Part shown: positions 27,022 to 37,173 of the stretch, in pieces
Position numbering within the stretch: the first letter of the stretch is position 1
How the letters are laid out: every line of letters begins with the position of its first letter
Source of the DNA: Candidatus Lachnoclostridium stercoripullorum
Lineage (GTDB): Bacteria > Bacillota > Clostridia > Lachnospirales > Lachnospiraceae
Length of the DNA: 43,224 bases
Direction of reading: 5' to 3'
Assembly: GCA_019114845.1 (NCBI GenBank)
Contig: DXEU01000110.1
Location: forward strand, 1-43,224
Notes under the pieces: generated by a model
Seen by the model: the letters and a program-made list of their open reading frames with translations, nothing else
What the model was told of the DNA's origin: nothing
Database searches by the model: none
Program-made: the position numbers and the translations under genes

Positions 27022-29427
27022 TCACTGCAGGTCGAAACTCAGCATAACCGGCAGTTTAAGGCCCTCGATCCGTTCCCGGATTCTTAATAGTATACCATAA
27101 TTCTCATGCTTAATATATAAAATTTTTCTGTAAATATCATTAACTTTGTAGATGGGTGCGTCCACAGGCCCGATGATCTCCGGCGCCCTGCCCCGCCCGG
27201 CGGCGGGTCCATCCCCGGCGCTCCGCTCCCGCTCGGCGGCAGATCCATCCCCGGCGCTCCGCTCCCGCCCGGCGGCGGGTCCACCCCCGGCGCTCCGCTC
27301 CCGCCCGGCGGCAGATCCGTCCCCAGCTGCGGGGCCATCCCAGGCGGCGGATCCGCTTCCGACAGCCGGCGCGCCTCCCAGCTCTGCGGCGCAGGAGAGG
27401 GCCTCCCTCTCCATCCGCCCGGCAGCCTGCCCCAGAAGCTCCTCGCTCCCGCTGGCAGCCAGGATGGTCAAAAGGCCGGTGGCCGGCGGGTAGCGGAGCA
27501 TTTTCCTGTAACTCATCTCCTGCCGGTAGAAGGCCCGGTAGTCCTGGCTGGCCGCCGCCTGGATGCTGTAGTGTTCCGGCATGTAGGTCTGGATCACCAC
27601 ATTTCCCGCGTCCGCCCCCCGCCCGGCCCGCCCGGCGGCCTGGGTGAGCAGCTGAAAGGTTCTCTCCCCGCAGGCGTAATCCGGGGCGTGGAGGGAGAGG
27701 TCCGCCGCCAGCACCCCCACCAGGGTCACCTTGGGAAAGTCATGTCCCTTTACGATCATCTGGGTCCCGATGAGGATGTCCGCCTCCCCCGCCGCGAAGG
27801 CGGAGAGGATCTCCTCGTGTCCCCCCTTGCCCGCGGTGGTGTCCATGTCCATCCTCAGGACTCTCGCCCCGGGAAACATGGCCTTTGTCATCTCCTCCGC
27901 CTTCTGGGTCCCCACCCCGAATCCGGCGATGTAGGGGGAGCCGCAGGACGGACACCGGTTCGGCATGGGGATCTCATACCCGCAGTAGTGGCATTTCAGC
28001 CGCCCATTCCGGTGCAGGGTCAGGCTCACGTCGCAGTGGGGACATTTCATCGCCTTTCCGCAGGAGCGGCAGGACACGAAATTGGAGTAGCCCCGCCGGT
28101 TGATGAACAGCATGGTCTGCTCCCCCTTCTCCAGTCTCCCCTCCATCAGCTCCCGCAGCCTGCGGCTGAAAATGGATTTGTTTCTCTCCCGCAGCTCCTC
28201 CCGCAGGTCCACCACCTCCACCTGGGCCAGGCGGCTGTCCTTCTTCGCCCGCTCCGACAGGGTCAGCAGGCGGTATCTGCCGCTCTCCGCACGGCTGAAC
28301 GCCTCCAGGGACGGGGTGGCCGACCCGAGCACCAGCCCGGCTCCGGCCATGGAGGCCCGTTTTTCCGCCACATCCCTGGCGTGGTAGCGGGGAGCCAGCT
28401 CGCTCTTGTAGGCGCTCTCCTGCTCCTCATCCATGACGATCAGCCCCAGGCGCTCAAAGGGGGTGAAAAGGGCGGACCGGGGGCCGATCATCACCTGGAT
28501 CTCCCCCTTCCTCGCCCGCTCAAACTGATCGTAGCGCTCCCCCTTGGAGAGCCTGGAATTGATGACGGACACCCGGTTCCCGAACCGCCGGTAAAAGCGC
28601 ATCACCGTCTGGTAGGTGAGGGCGATCTCCGGGATCAGCACGATCACCTGTCTCCCATCCCGGAGCACCTCGTCCATCATCTCCATGTACACTTCCGTTT
28701 TTCCGCTGCCGGTGATGCCGTAGAGCAGATAGAACCCCGGAGTCTTCGCCCGCCAATCCCGGATAAAGGCATCCGCAGCCGCCCTCTGCTGCCGGTTCAG
28801 CTCCACAGCCGGCCCCCGGCTCTGCAGCCCCGAGACTGGATTGCGGTAGACGTGCTCCTCCTCCAGCCGGATCCACCCTTTCTCCTCCATGGCCCGTATG
28901 GCCGCCGACGTGAGCCTCAGCTGGGACAGGGCAAACCCATAGGGGATCTCCCCCATATCAAGGAGCGCGCCAAACAGCCTCTCCCTGGCCCTGTGATGCT
29001 TTCTCCCCGCCTCCGCCCGCAGCCTCTCCAGCTCCTCCGCCGAGAGGTCCGTGCAGAGTCTCCGCTTCTGCACCGGGCGGATCTTTTCCTTCACCGGCAG
29101 AACCGTCTTCAGCGCCTGGTTCATGGTGGAGCCGTACCTCTCCTTCATCCACCAGGCCAGCTCGATGAGCTGTGACTCCGCGCTGCAGCCCTCCTCGTCC
29201 AGGGCAGCCACCTCCTTGATCCTGCCCGGGTCAAACTCTGCCTTCTCCGTCAGCTCCACCACGTAGGCCTTCCGCAGGCGATTTCCCGCCCCGAAGGGCA
29301 CCAGAACCGGCGCCCCCACATGGATGTCCCCCCCGAGGCGCTCCGGCACCCGGTATTGGAATGGCCGGTCCACCCGCTCATGGGAAATATCTATAATCAC
29401 ATTGGCAAATAATTCTTTCACGCCCAT
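27022..29427 (-). CDS. priA: Primosomal protein N' (replication restart helicase PriA)
   Basis: GITGSGKTEVYME, DEEQESAYK, CRSCGKAMKCPHCDVSLTLHRNGRLKCHYCG zinc region, QMIVKGHDFPKVTLVGV. Confidence 0.95.
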   Translation of the reverse strand: MGVKELFANVIIDISHERVDRPFQYRVPERLGGDIHVGAPVLVPFGAGNRLRKAYVVELTEKAEFDPGRIKEVAALDEEGCSAESQLIELAWWMKERYGSTMNQALKTVLPVKEKIRPVQKRRLCTDLSAEELERLRAEAGRKHHRARERLFGALLDMGEIPYGFALSQLRLTSAAIRAMEEKGWIRLEEEHVYRNPVSGLQSRGPAVELNRQQRAAADAFIRDWRAKTPGFYLLYGITGSGKTEVYMEMMDEVLRDGRQVIVLIPEIALTYQTVMRFYRRFGNRVSVINSRLSKGERYDQFERARKGEIQVMIGPRSALFTPFERLGLIVMDEEQESAYKSELAPRYHARDVAEKRASMAGAGLVLGSATPSLEAFSRAESGRYRLLTLSERAKKDSRLAQVEVVDLREELRERNKSIFSRRLRELMEGRLEKGEQTMLFINRRGYSNFVSCRSCGKAMKCPHCDVSLTLHRNGRLKCHYCGYEIPMPNRCPSCGSPYIAGFGVGTQKAEEMTKAMFPGARVLRMDMDTTAGKGGHEEILSAFAAGEADILIGTQMIVKGHDFPKVTLVGVLAADLSLHAPDYACGERTFQLLTQAAGRAGRGADAGNVVIQTYMPEHYSIQAAASQDYRAFYRQEMSYRKMLRYPPATGLLTILAASGSEELLGQAAGRMEREALSCAAELGGAPAVGSGSAAWDGPAAGDGSAAGRERSAGGGPAAGRERSAGDGSAAERERSAGDGPAAGRGRAPEIIGPVDAPIYKVNDIYRKILYIKHENYGILLRIRERIEGLKLPVMLSFDLQ
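27196..27339 (-). repeat. 36-bp in-frame tandem repeat (minisatellite) inside priA
   Basis: Units at 27196-27231, 27232-27267, 27268-27303, 27304-27339 (last degenerate); encodes (RERSAGDGPAAG)n. Confidence 0.92.
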
Positions 29428-29470
29428 CCTCCCTGACGTTTCCGCCGCCCTGATTTCCTGTTAAATGATA

Positions 29471-29497
29471 AAAGGTGTGCGCCGGCAGCGCACACCC
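29471..29497 (-). terminator. Terminator downstream of murF
   Basis: Minus strand GGTGTGCG-loop-CGCACACC-TTTTATC. Confidence 0.7.
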
Positions 29498-29527
29498 GTC
29501 GGGAACCCTGCAAACGATCCCCGCCCA

Positions 29528-30910
29528 TCAGCCGGCGGCGTCGTAAAACTGCTCCGCCAGCTCGGACATTCCCATGGAGTTGGAGCCCTTAAACAGCACG
29601 CAGTCCCCGGGAACAAGCACCTCCCGCAGGCGGTCCGCCAGACTCCCCTTGTCCATAAACTCCTCGATCCGCCCGGCTCCGCCGTTCTCCCTGGCTCCGC
29701 AGGCGATCTCCTTCGCCAGCTCCCCCAGGGTGAAGAGAAGATCCACCGGATGATCCTTCATCCACACACCCACATCCCGGTGGAAGGCCCTCGTCTCGTC
29801 CCCAAGCTCCTTCATATCCGCCAGCACGGCGATCCGCCTGGACGCCCCCATGTGCTCCAGCACCTCCAAGCTGGCCTTCATAGACACAGGGCTGGCATTG
29901 TAGGTGTCGTCCACCACCGTGATGCCGTCCCGCTCAAAGACCTGCTGGCGGTGTTTGAAGCCGCGAAACTCCTCCAAGCCCACAGCCGCCTCCTCCATGG
30001 GGATGCCCGCCTCCTCGGCAGCCGCCAGAGCCGCCAGGGCGTTGAGCACGTTGTGGCGGCCCAGGACATTTAAGTGCACCTTCACCCGCCTCTCCCCGCA
30101 GACAGCCGTAAAGGAGGCCCGTCCGCCGTCCATGGAGATGTCCTCCGCCCGGTACTGGCTGTTGTCTCCGGTGCCGTACCAGACCGTGCGAAATCCCTCC
30201 CTGGCTCTCACATCCCTGAGGAGGTCATCGTCCCCGTTCAAAATCAGGACTCCCCCCGGCTGCAGGCCATCCTGGATCGTCAGCTTCTCCCTCAGGATAT
30301 TTTCCCTGGAGCCCAGCTGCTCGATGTGGGCGATCCCGATGTTGGTGATCACCGCCATGGTGGGGGCCGCAATCCTGGCGATCCTGGTCAGCTCCCCCGG
30401 CTCGCTCATCCCCAGCTCGATCACTGCGATCTCGTCCTCCGGGGCGATCTCCCACATGGTGATGGGCACGCCCACCTGGCTGTTTTTATTTCCCGGCGTC
30501 TTGTACACCTGGAAGCGGACGGCCAGGGCCGCCGCGATCATCTCCCGGGTGGTGGTTTTTCCCACGCTGCCGGTGATTCCCACCACCGGCAGGCTGCGCT
30601 GCTTCCTGCACCAGCTCCCCAGGCGCTGCAGGGCGGCCCGGGTGTCCTCCACCTGGATCCACGCGGTCCTCTGCCCCGGCTCTATATCCTCCGCTCTGTG
30701 CTCCGCGGTGAAGACGGCCGACGCGCCGGCCTCCGCCACCTGGCCGAGAAAGCGGTGGGCATCCACCCGCTCCCCCACCACCGGGACAAACAGGTCTCCC
30801 TCCCCTGCCTCCCTGGAATCCAGCACGATCCGGCTCACCGCGTTCGCCCCGTCCCCAGCCAGAATGCGGCCGCCGCAGACGGAGGCGATCTGATCCGCCG
30901 TCATTTTCAT
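29528..30910 (-). CDS. murF: UDP-N-acetylmuramoyl-tripeptide--D-alanyl-D-alanine ligase
   Basis: GITGSVGKTTTREMIAAAL, KTPGNKNSQVGVPITM, DDTYNASPVSMKASLEVL. Confidence 0.93.
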   Translation of the reverse strand: MKMTADQIASVCGGRILAGDGANAVSRIVLDSREAGEGDLFVPVVGERVDAHRFLGQVAEAGASAVFTAEHRAEDIEPGQRTAWIQVEDTRAALQRLGSWCRKQRSLPVVGITGSVGKTTTREMIAAALAVRFQVYKTPGNKNSQVGVPITMWEIAPEDEIAVIELGMSEPGELTRIARIAAPTMAVITNIGIAHIEQLGSRENILREKLTIQDGLQPGGVLILNGDDDLLRDVRAREGFRTVWYGTGDNSQYRAEDISMDGGRASFTAVCGERRVKVHLNVLGRHNVLNALAALAAAEEAGIPMEEAAVGLEEFRGFKHRQQVFERDGITVVDDTYNASPVSMKASLEVLEHMGASRRIAVLADMKELGDETRAFHRDVGVWMKDHPVDLLFTLGELAKEIACGARENGGAGRIEEFMDKGSLADRLREVLVPGDCVLFKGSNSMGMSELAEQFYDAAG

Positions 30911-30924
30911 ATCCGTTTCTCCTC

Positions 30925-32406
30925 TCATAATCCCAAATCTCTCACCGCGTCCTCCACCACTTCCCGGTCCAGGAAATGGGTGCGGACGCCGTTGATCTCC
31001 TGATAATCCTCATGCCCTTTTCCGATGATGGCGATCATGTCCCCTGGCTGGGCGTGGGAGAGGCTGTAGTAAATCGCCTCCCGCCGGTCGGGGATCTCCA
31101 GAAAGGCCCCTCCCGTGGGCTCCAGCCGGCTGCGGATATCCGCGATAATGTCCTCCGTCCTCTCATAGCGGGAATTGTCCGCCGTCAGGATGCAGAAATC
31201 CGCCATCTTCCCGCCGATCTCGCCCATGGAGTAACGCCTCTCCTTGGAGCGGTTTCCGCCGCTGCCGAACACGCACACCAGGCGCTTGGGATGGTAGGCC
31301 CGCAGCGTCTCCAGGAGGCTCTCCATGCTCACCGCGTTGTGGGCATAGTCGATGATCACCGTGCACCGCTCAGAGCTGTAGGCGATCTCCATGCGCCCGT
31401 TGACCCGCACCGTCTCCAGCCCTCTGCGGATGGCCTCCTCCGGAATTCCCATGGCCAGGCAGAGGCTGGCGGCCGCCAGGGCGTTGCTCACATTGAACTC
31501 CCCGGGAATTCCCAGGCGGAGATCCAGGGCCTTTCCCCCCGACTTCTCCGTCAGTGCAAACTCTGTGCCCACAAACCCAGGCTCAGACACAAACTTCACT
31601 CCGCCGCCCAGATAATCCGGCTTCAGCTCCTCCCGCAGCCCGTATGTAAAAAGTCTTTCGCAGGTCCTGTCCCCCACAATCGCGTCAAAATGCTCATCGT
31701 CCCGGTTGGCAATCCCCGTGCGGCACATGGTGAACAGCCTGGACTTGTAGTAGAGATATTCCTCAAAATCCGCGTGCTCGTCCGGGCCGATATGGTCCGG
31801 GGTGATGTTGGTGAACACCCCGTAGTCGAACATGAGACCGTCCGTGCGGTGCATCTTGATTCCCTGGGAGGACACCTCCATCAGCACATACTGACAGCCG
31901 GCCTCCGCCATCTTATAAAAATATTCCTGAAGCTGATAGGACTCCGGCGTGGTGTTTAAGGTGGGGTAAATGTGACCGTCGATCACCGCCCCTGTGGTGC
32001 CGATCATCCCCACCTTCTTTCCCGCCGCCTCCAGAATCGCCTTCATCATGTGGGTGGCGGTGGTCTTTCCCTTGGTGCCCGTCACGCCCACGGAGATCAT
32101 CCGGCGGATGGGGTTGCCGAAGCGCAGGGCGGACATCATCGCCAGGGCGTGGCGGGAATTTTTGACCTTCACCACGGCCACTCCCTCCGGGAGCTCCGTC
32201 TCCCGCTCCACCACAAAGGCCTTCACCCCCTGGGCCGCCACATCCGCCATAAACCCATGGGAGTCGATGCGGCTCCCCTTCATGCACACGAAAATCGTCC
32301 CGGGAACCGCCTTCCGGGAGTCATAGACCACGTCCTCCGCCTCTGTATTCAAATCCCCCTGCAACACCTCATACTCCAAACCCTGCAGCCAGTCAGAAAA
32401 TTTCAT
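30925..32406 (-). CDS. murE: UDP-N-acetylmuramyl-tripeptide synthetase (MurE family)
   Basis: GVTGTKGKTTATHMMKAIL, TTPESYQLQ, MEVSSQGIKMHRTDGL, DYAHNAVSMESLL, GKGHEDYQE. Confidence 0.92.
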   Translation of the reverse strand: MKFSDWLQGLEYEVLQGDLNTEAEDVVYDSRKAVPGTIFVCMKGSRIDSHGFMADVAAQGVKAFVVERETELPEGVAVVKVKNSRHALAMMSALRFGNPIRRMISVGVTGTKGKTTATHMMKAILEAAGKKVGMIGTTGAVIDGHIYPTLNTTPESYQLQEYFYKMAEAGCQYVLMEVSSQGIKMHRTDGLMFDYGVFTNITPDHIGPDEHADFEEYLYYKSRLFTMCRTGIANRDDEHFDAIVGDRTCERLFTYGLREELKPDYLGGGVKFVSEPGFVGTEFALTEKSGGKALDLRLGIPGEFNVSNALAAASLCLAMGIPEEAIRRGLETVRVNGRMEIAYSSERCTVIIDYAHNAVSMESLLETLRAYHPKRLVCVFGSGGNRSKERRYSMGEIGGKMADFCILTADNSRYERTEDIIADIRSRLEPTGGAFLEIPDRREAIYYSLSHAQPGDMIAIIGKGHEDYQEINGVRTHFLDREVVEDAVRDLGL

Positions 32407-32465
32407 ATCGTTCCTCCGTTCTTATTTTGATTCAACCGCGCCTCCCGGAAACTGCCCGTTCGGCT

Positions 32466-32560
32466 GTACCTGTATTCCCCGAAGATCCGGAAGAATCCTG
32501 ATCCCCCGGGAATGCAGGTACGGGGCCGGGGAGGGGGAGCGCTCCCCTCCCGGCCGTCTG
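32466..32560. repeat. Adjacent long inverted repeats between fhs and murE
   Basis: GTACCTGTATTCCC...GGGAATGCAGGTAC (32466-32521), then GGCCGGGGAGGGGGAGCGCTCCCCTCCCGGCC. Confidence 0.7.
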
Positions 32561-32564
32561 TACC

Positions 32565-34235
32565 TTAGAACAAACCGGTAATCACTCCGTCCTCGTTCAC
32601 GTCGATTCCCTCCGCAGCGGGCACTCTCGGCAGTCCGGGCATGGTCATGATCGCCCCGGTGAGCACCACCACAAAGCCGGCTCCCGCGGAGACGTAGGCG
32701 TCCCTCACGTTGATGGCAAAGCCGGAGGGGCGCCCCAGCTTCGTCTGATCGTCAGACAGGGAATACTGGGTCTTGGCCATGCACACCGGCACATTTCCAA
32801 AGCCCATCTCCGTGATCCGCTTTAAGGCCCGCTCCGCCGCCGGGGCGTAGGTCACGCCGTCCGCGCCGTAGATCTCCCTGGCCACCGTGGCGATCTTGTC
32901 CTTCAGCCCCATATCGTCGGGGTAGATGGGGGCGAAATGGCTCTCCTTGGTCTCCAGGGTGGAGATCACTTTCTTCGCCAGCTCCTCGCCGCCGGCTCCG
33001 CCCTTGGCCCACACCTCGGACAGGGCGAACTCACAGCCCCTGGCCTCGCAGAAGTTTCTCACAAACTCGTACTCCCGCTCCGTGTCGCTGGTGAAGGAGT
33101 TCAGCGTCACCACCACCGGAACGCCGTACTTCTGCAGGTTCTCGATGTGCTTCTCCAGGTTCACAATGCCCTTTTCAAGTGCCTCCAGGTTCTCCTGCTG
33201 AAGCTCCGTCTTGGGCACGCCGCCGTTGTACTTCAGCGCCCGCACCGTGGCCACCAGCACCACGGCGTCCGGCTTCAGGCCGGCCATGCGGCACTTGATA
33301 TCCATAAATTTCTCGGCTCCCAGATCCGCGCCGAAACCAGCCTCCGTCACCACGATGTCCGCCAGCTTTAAGGCCGTCCTGGTGGCCCGCACGCTGTTGC
33401 AGCCGTGGGCGATGTTGGCGAAGGGGCCTCCGTGAACCATGGCCCCCGTGTGCTCCAGGGTCTGGATCAGGTTGGGCTTCAAGGCGTCCTTTAAGAGGGC
33501 CGCCATGGCTCCCACCGCGTGGAGATCCGCCGCCGTCACCGGATCGCCGGCGTAGTTGTAGGCCACGATGATCTTGCCCAGGCGGCGCTTTAAGTCCGCC
33601 ATATTCTCCGCCAGGCAGAGGATGGCCATGATCTCAGAGGCCACGGTGATGACGAAGTGGTCCTCTCTCACCACGCCGTCCGCTTTGGCCCCCAGGCCCA
33701 CCACCACGTTTCTCAGAACGCGGTCGTTCATATCCAGGCACCGCTTCCAGAGGATCTGCCTGGTGTCGATTCCCAGGGCGTTCCCCTGCTGAATGTGGTT
33801 GTCCAGAAGGGCGGCTAACAGGTTGTTGGCAGAAGTAATGGCATGAAAATCACCTGTGAAATGGAGGTTTAAGTCCTCCATGGGCACCACCTGGGCGTAG
33901 CCGCCGCCGGCAGCTCCCCCCTTGATGCCAAAGCACGGGCCCAGAGACGGTTCTCTGAGGGCGATCATGGTCTTCTTTCCCAGGCGGGACAGGGCGTCCC
34001 CCAGGCCCACGCTGGTGGTGGTCTTTCCCTCACCGGCGGGGGTCGGGTTGATGGCTGTCACCAGCACCAGCTTCCCGTCCTTCCGATCCTTCACTTCCTC
34101 CCACAGCTCGTCGGTGATCTTCGCCTTGTATTTTCCATACAGCTCCAGATCATCCTCCCCGATGCCGTAAGCGGCCGCCACCTCTTTGATTGGCAGCATC
34201 GTTGCCTCCTGAGCAATCTCAATATCTGTTTTCAT
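32565..34235 (-). CDS. fhs: Formate--tetrahydrofolate ligase
   Basis: [63 protein letters not shown]. Confidence 0.97.
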   Translation of the reverse strand: MKTDIEIAQEATMLPIKEVAAAYGIGEDDLELYGKYKAKITDELWEEVKDRKDGKLVLVTAINPTPAGEGKTTTSVGLGDALSRLGKKTMIALREPSLGPCFGIKGGAAGGGYAQVVPMEDLNLHFTGDFHAITSANNLLAALLDNHIQQGNALGIDTRQILWKRCLDMNDRVLRNVVVGLGAKADGVVREDHFVITVASEIMAILCLAENMADLKRRLGKIIVAYNYAGDPVTAADLHAVGAMAALLKDALKPNLIQTLEHTGAMVHGGPFANIAHGCNSVRATRTALKLADIVVTEAGFGADLGAEKFMDIKCRMAGLKPDAVVLVATVRALKYNGGVPKTELQQENLEALEKGIVNLEKHIENLQKYGVPVVVTLNSFTSDTEREYEFVRNFCEARGCEFALSEVWAKGGAGGEELAKKVISTLETKESHFAPIYPDDMGLKDKIATVAREIYGADGVTYAPAAERALKRITEMGFGNVPVCMAKTQYSLSDDQTKLGRPSGFAINVRDAYVSAGAGFVVVLTGAIMTMPGLPRVPAAEGIDVNEDGVITGLF

Positions 34236-34266
34236 CCCTGCTTCTACCTCCTCTTAAATGTATTAC

Positions 34267-37065
34267 TTATTGACCGTTTCCGAATTTTTCCTCAAACTCT
34301 TCCCTGGTCATCAGTATCTTTCTCGGTTTGGTCCCCTCTTCCTCCCCAACGACTCCGGCCTCCGCCAGCTGGTCCATGATCCTGGCCGCCCGGTTGAAGC
34401 CGATTTTGAACATCCGCTGGAGCATTCCGATGGAAGCCTTCTCCTTCTCCAGAATGAACTGCCCGGCCTGGATGAAGTACTCATCCCTGCCGCTCTCCCC
34501 GCCCTGGGCGGGGGATGCCGCCGCGCTGGCGATCTGCTCCGCCACCTCCGGGCTGTAGTCCGTGGTCATCCCCTGCTCCGTGAGGAAGTCCACCACCTTC
34601 TGCACCTCCTCATCGGACACAAAGGCGCCCTGGACGCGCTGGGGCTTGGGGAAGCCCGCCGGGTAAAAGAGCATATCCCCCTTGCCCAGCAGCTTCTCCG
34701 CCCCGTTCATGTCGATGATGGTCCTGGAATCCACCCCGGAGGACACGGAGAAGGCGATCCGGGAGGGCACGTTGGCCTTGATCAGGCCGGTGATCACGTT
34801 CACCGACGGCCGCTGGGTGGCGATCACCAGGTGAATGCCGGCCGCCCTGGCCAGCTGCGCCAGGCGGCAGATGGCATCCTCCACCTCCCCCGGGGCGACC
34901 ATCATCAGATCCGCCAGCTCGTCGATGATGATCACAATCTGGGGCAGCTTTTTCGGCTTGTCCTCGTCCTCGATGTCCTCCAGCCTGGAGGCCTTCTCGT
35001 TGTATCCCTTCAGGTCCCTGACATTGTATTTTGCAAACTTGGCATAGCGGTCCATCATCTCCGCCACCGCCCAGCCAAGGGCTCCGGACGCCTTTTTGGG
35101 ATCCGTAACCACCGGGATCAGCAGGTGCGGGATGCCGTTGTAGACGCTCAGCTCCACCACCTTGGGGTCCACCATAATCAGCTTCACATCATCCGGGCTC
35201 GACTTGTAGATGATACTCATGATCAGGGTGTTGATGCACACGGATTTTCCCGATCCGGTGGCGCCGGCGATGAGCAGGTGGGGCATCCGGGCGATATCCG
35301 TCACCACCGCCTGCCCCCCGATGTCCTTGCCCACGGCGAAGGCCAGGCGGGATTTATGCTTTTTAAAGCTCTCCGTCTCCAGCAGTTCCCGCAGGTAGAC
35401 GGTGTTGTTCTCCTTGTTGGGAACCTCGATTCCCACAGCAGATTTTCCCGGGATGGGGGCCTCAATCCGGATATCCGCCGCCGCCAAACTCAGCTTGATG
35501 TCGTCCGCCAGCCCCACAATCTTGCTGACCTTCACCCCCTGCTCCGGGTGAAGCTCATACCGGGTCACAGACGGACCGCAGCTGATGTTGGTGACGGTGA
35601 CGCCCACGCCGAAATTCCTCAGGGTCTGCTGCAGCTTCACCGCAGTCTCCCTGTACTCGTTCTCCGAGAAGGCCGCACTTCTGGGGGGCTTCTTCAGCAG
35701 GTCCAGGGGCGGGAAGATATACTCCTTCTTCACCGCCTCCTCCTTCTTCGCGATCTCCTCCTGGACGGAGGCCGAATCTCCCTTCTCGGCGGACGCCTCC
35801 GCGGCCTCCGCCCGGCGCTTCTCCACCCGCTTGCGCAGAAGCTCCGTCTCACTCTCGATCACTTTTCCGGTGGCGGTCACCACCCGGCGCTCCCCCTCCG
35901 GGGAGGTGAAAAAGCCGTCCTCCGCGGACGCAGAAAAATCTGCCGGCTCCTCCTGGAAACTCCCGCCTTCCTCTGACTCCCCGGCTTTGCCCGGCGCATC
36001 CGGAATGTCCTCATCCCAGGGCACAAGCTCCTCCGGTTCCTCCGTGCGGGAGAAATTCTCCTCCACCAGATTCATCTCCTCCAGCGTCCGGGTGTCCTTT
36101 TTCAGGTAGACCGTCTCCTCCTCCGGCTCCCGGGGGAAGGCGATGGTCCCGGTAAAGATGTCGTCCCGGTTTTCCCTCTCCCGGCTCTCTCTCCCTCGTT
36201 TCTCCCCATCACAGCCCTCGCCCTTCGGCCTGCGGCTCCTCTCCAGGTCCTCCGTCAGCCCGGCGAGATCCTCCGGCTCTCTTCTCCTCTCCTGCTCTTC
36301 CTCCGGCCCGGCGAGCTCTTCCTCCCGCCCGCCGGTCTCCTCCTGGAGACGGGTGGAATCCAGGTTCACGCCGCGGACAATCTTCTCCTCCCGCAGGCGC
36401 TTTCTCTCCTCCTGTCTCTCCGTCCAGACCTCTTTTCTCCGGTCAATATCCTCCTTGGCGTAGCGGGCCGCCTTCTCACCGCCCCGCTTCACGAAGGATA
36501 CCAGGGATCTCTCCGTGATCAGAACCAGGGAGACCGCCAAAATCACCAGCAGAATCAGGTATGTACCCACCGTCCCCACCAGGCTGTACAGCCCGTGGCT
36601 GACGGCTCCTCCCAGGATTCCGCCCCCCAGGCCGGTGGCCGCACTGCTCTTGTAGAACTCCCCCAGGGACACTCCCTGCCGGAACGGATCCCCGAAGATG
36701 GCCTCCCCCAGGGCGCAGAGAACCAGGGCGGCGGCCACCGCCGCCCCCAGCTTCATGAGGGCCACTGGATTTCCCCGGTTGGACAGATAGAAACAGGCGC
36801 CGACGAACAGCGCCAGGGGGAGTACATAGCCCACCATCCCGAAAAGCCCCAGCTGAAGGCTGCGCAGGAAATCCCCCACCACGCCGCAGAGATGGAAATT
36901 GCTCAAAAATAATAAAACCGCCAGGGCAAAGGTCCCGATGATCACCATCTCGGACCCGAGAAATTCCGGTCTCTCCGGCTCTTTCTTCTTCGGCGGCCTT
37001 CCCGGCCCCCGCTTCGTCTTTGCCTTCGCGGTGGATGTCTTCGTCGTCTTACTCGCCTGTGCCAC
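34267..37065 (-). CDS. ftsK: DNA translocase FtsK/SpoIIIE
   Basis: N-terminal TMs, acidic linker, GATGSGKSVCINTLI, IDELADLMM, C-terminal gamma domain winged helix. Confidence 0.94.
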   Translation of the reverse strand: MAQASKTTKTSTAKAKTKRGPGRPPKKKEPERPEFLGSEMVIIGTFALAVLLFLSNFHLCGVVGDFLRSLQLGLFGMVGYVLPLALFVGACFYLSNRGNPVALMKLGAAVAAALVLCALGEAIFGDPFRQGVSLGEFYKSSAATGLGGGILGGAVSHGLYSLVGTVGTYLILLVILAVSLVLITERSLVSFVKRGGEKAARYAKEDIDRRKEVWTERQEERKRLREEKIVRGVNLDSTRLQEETGGREEELAGPEEEQERRREPEDLAGLTEDLERSRRPKGEGCDGEKRGRESRERENRDDIFTGTIAFPREPEEETVYLKKDTRTLEEMNLVEENFSRTEEPEELVPWDEDIPDAPGKAGESEEGGSFQEEPADFSASAEDGFFTSPEGERRVVTATGKVIESETELLRKRVEKRRAEAAEASAEKGDSASVQEEIAKKEEAVKKEYIFPPLDLLKKPPRSAAFSENEYRETAVKLQQTLRNFGVGVTVTNISCGPSVTRYELHPEQGVKVSKIVGLADDIKLSLAAADIRIEAPIPGKSAVGIEVPNKENNTVYLRELLETESFKKHKSRLAFAVGKDIGGQAVVTDIARMPHLLIAGATGSGKSVCINTLIMSIIYKSSPDDVKLIMVDPKVVELSVYNGIPHLLIPVVTDPKKASGALGWAVAEMMDRYAKFAKYNVRDLKGYNEKASRLEDIEDEDKPKKLPQIVIIIDELADLMMVAPGEVEDAICRLAQLARAAGIHLVIATQRPSVNVITGLIKANVPSRIAFSVSSGVDSRTIIDMNGAEKLLGKGDMLFYPAGFPKPQRVQGAFVSDEEVQKVVDFLTEQGMTTDYSPEVAEQIASAAASPAQGGESGRDEYFIQAGQFILEKEKASIGMLQRMFKIGFNRAARIMDQLAEAGVVGEEEGTKPRKILMTREEFEEKFGNGQ

Positions 37066-37173
37066 TCAAATATGCCTCCTAACATCAGTGAAGCCCGGCA
37101 GCCCTGACCTGCCGGAGCTTCGCTCCCGTCGTTTCATTTAGTATACAAAAAAACCGTCAAAATTGCAACTGTA

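Noticed and set aside
27084-27338. Gly/Pro repeat ORF (GGSGAPGxDPPP) on minus within priA
   Set aside because: Off-frame reading of the 36-bp minisatellite; the priA frame is continuous through it to the conserved C-terminus.
27196-27339. Possible CRISPR array
   Set aside because: 36-bp units are directly contiguous with no spacers and are in frame within priA.
27571-29175. 534-aa plus-strand ORF antisense to priA
   Set aside because: Shadow ORF; no RBS or domain signature.
34258-35976. 572-aa plus-strand ORF antisense to ftsK
   Set aside because: Shadow ORF of a conserved DNA translocase.
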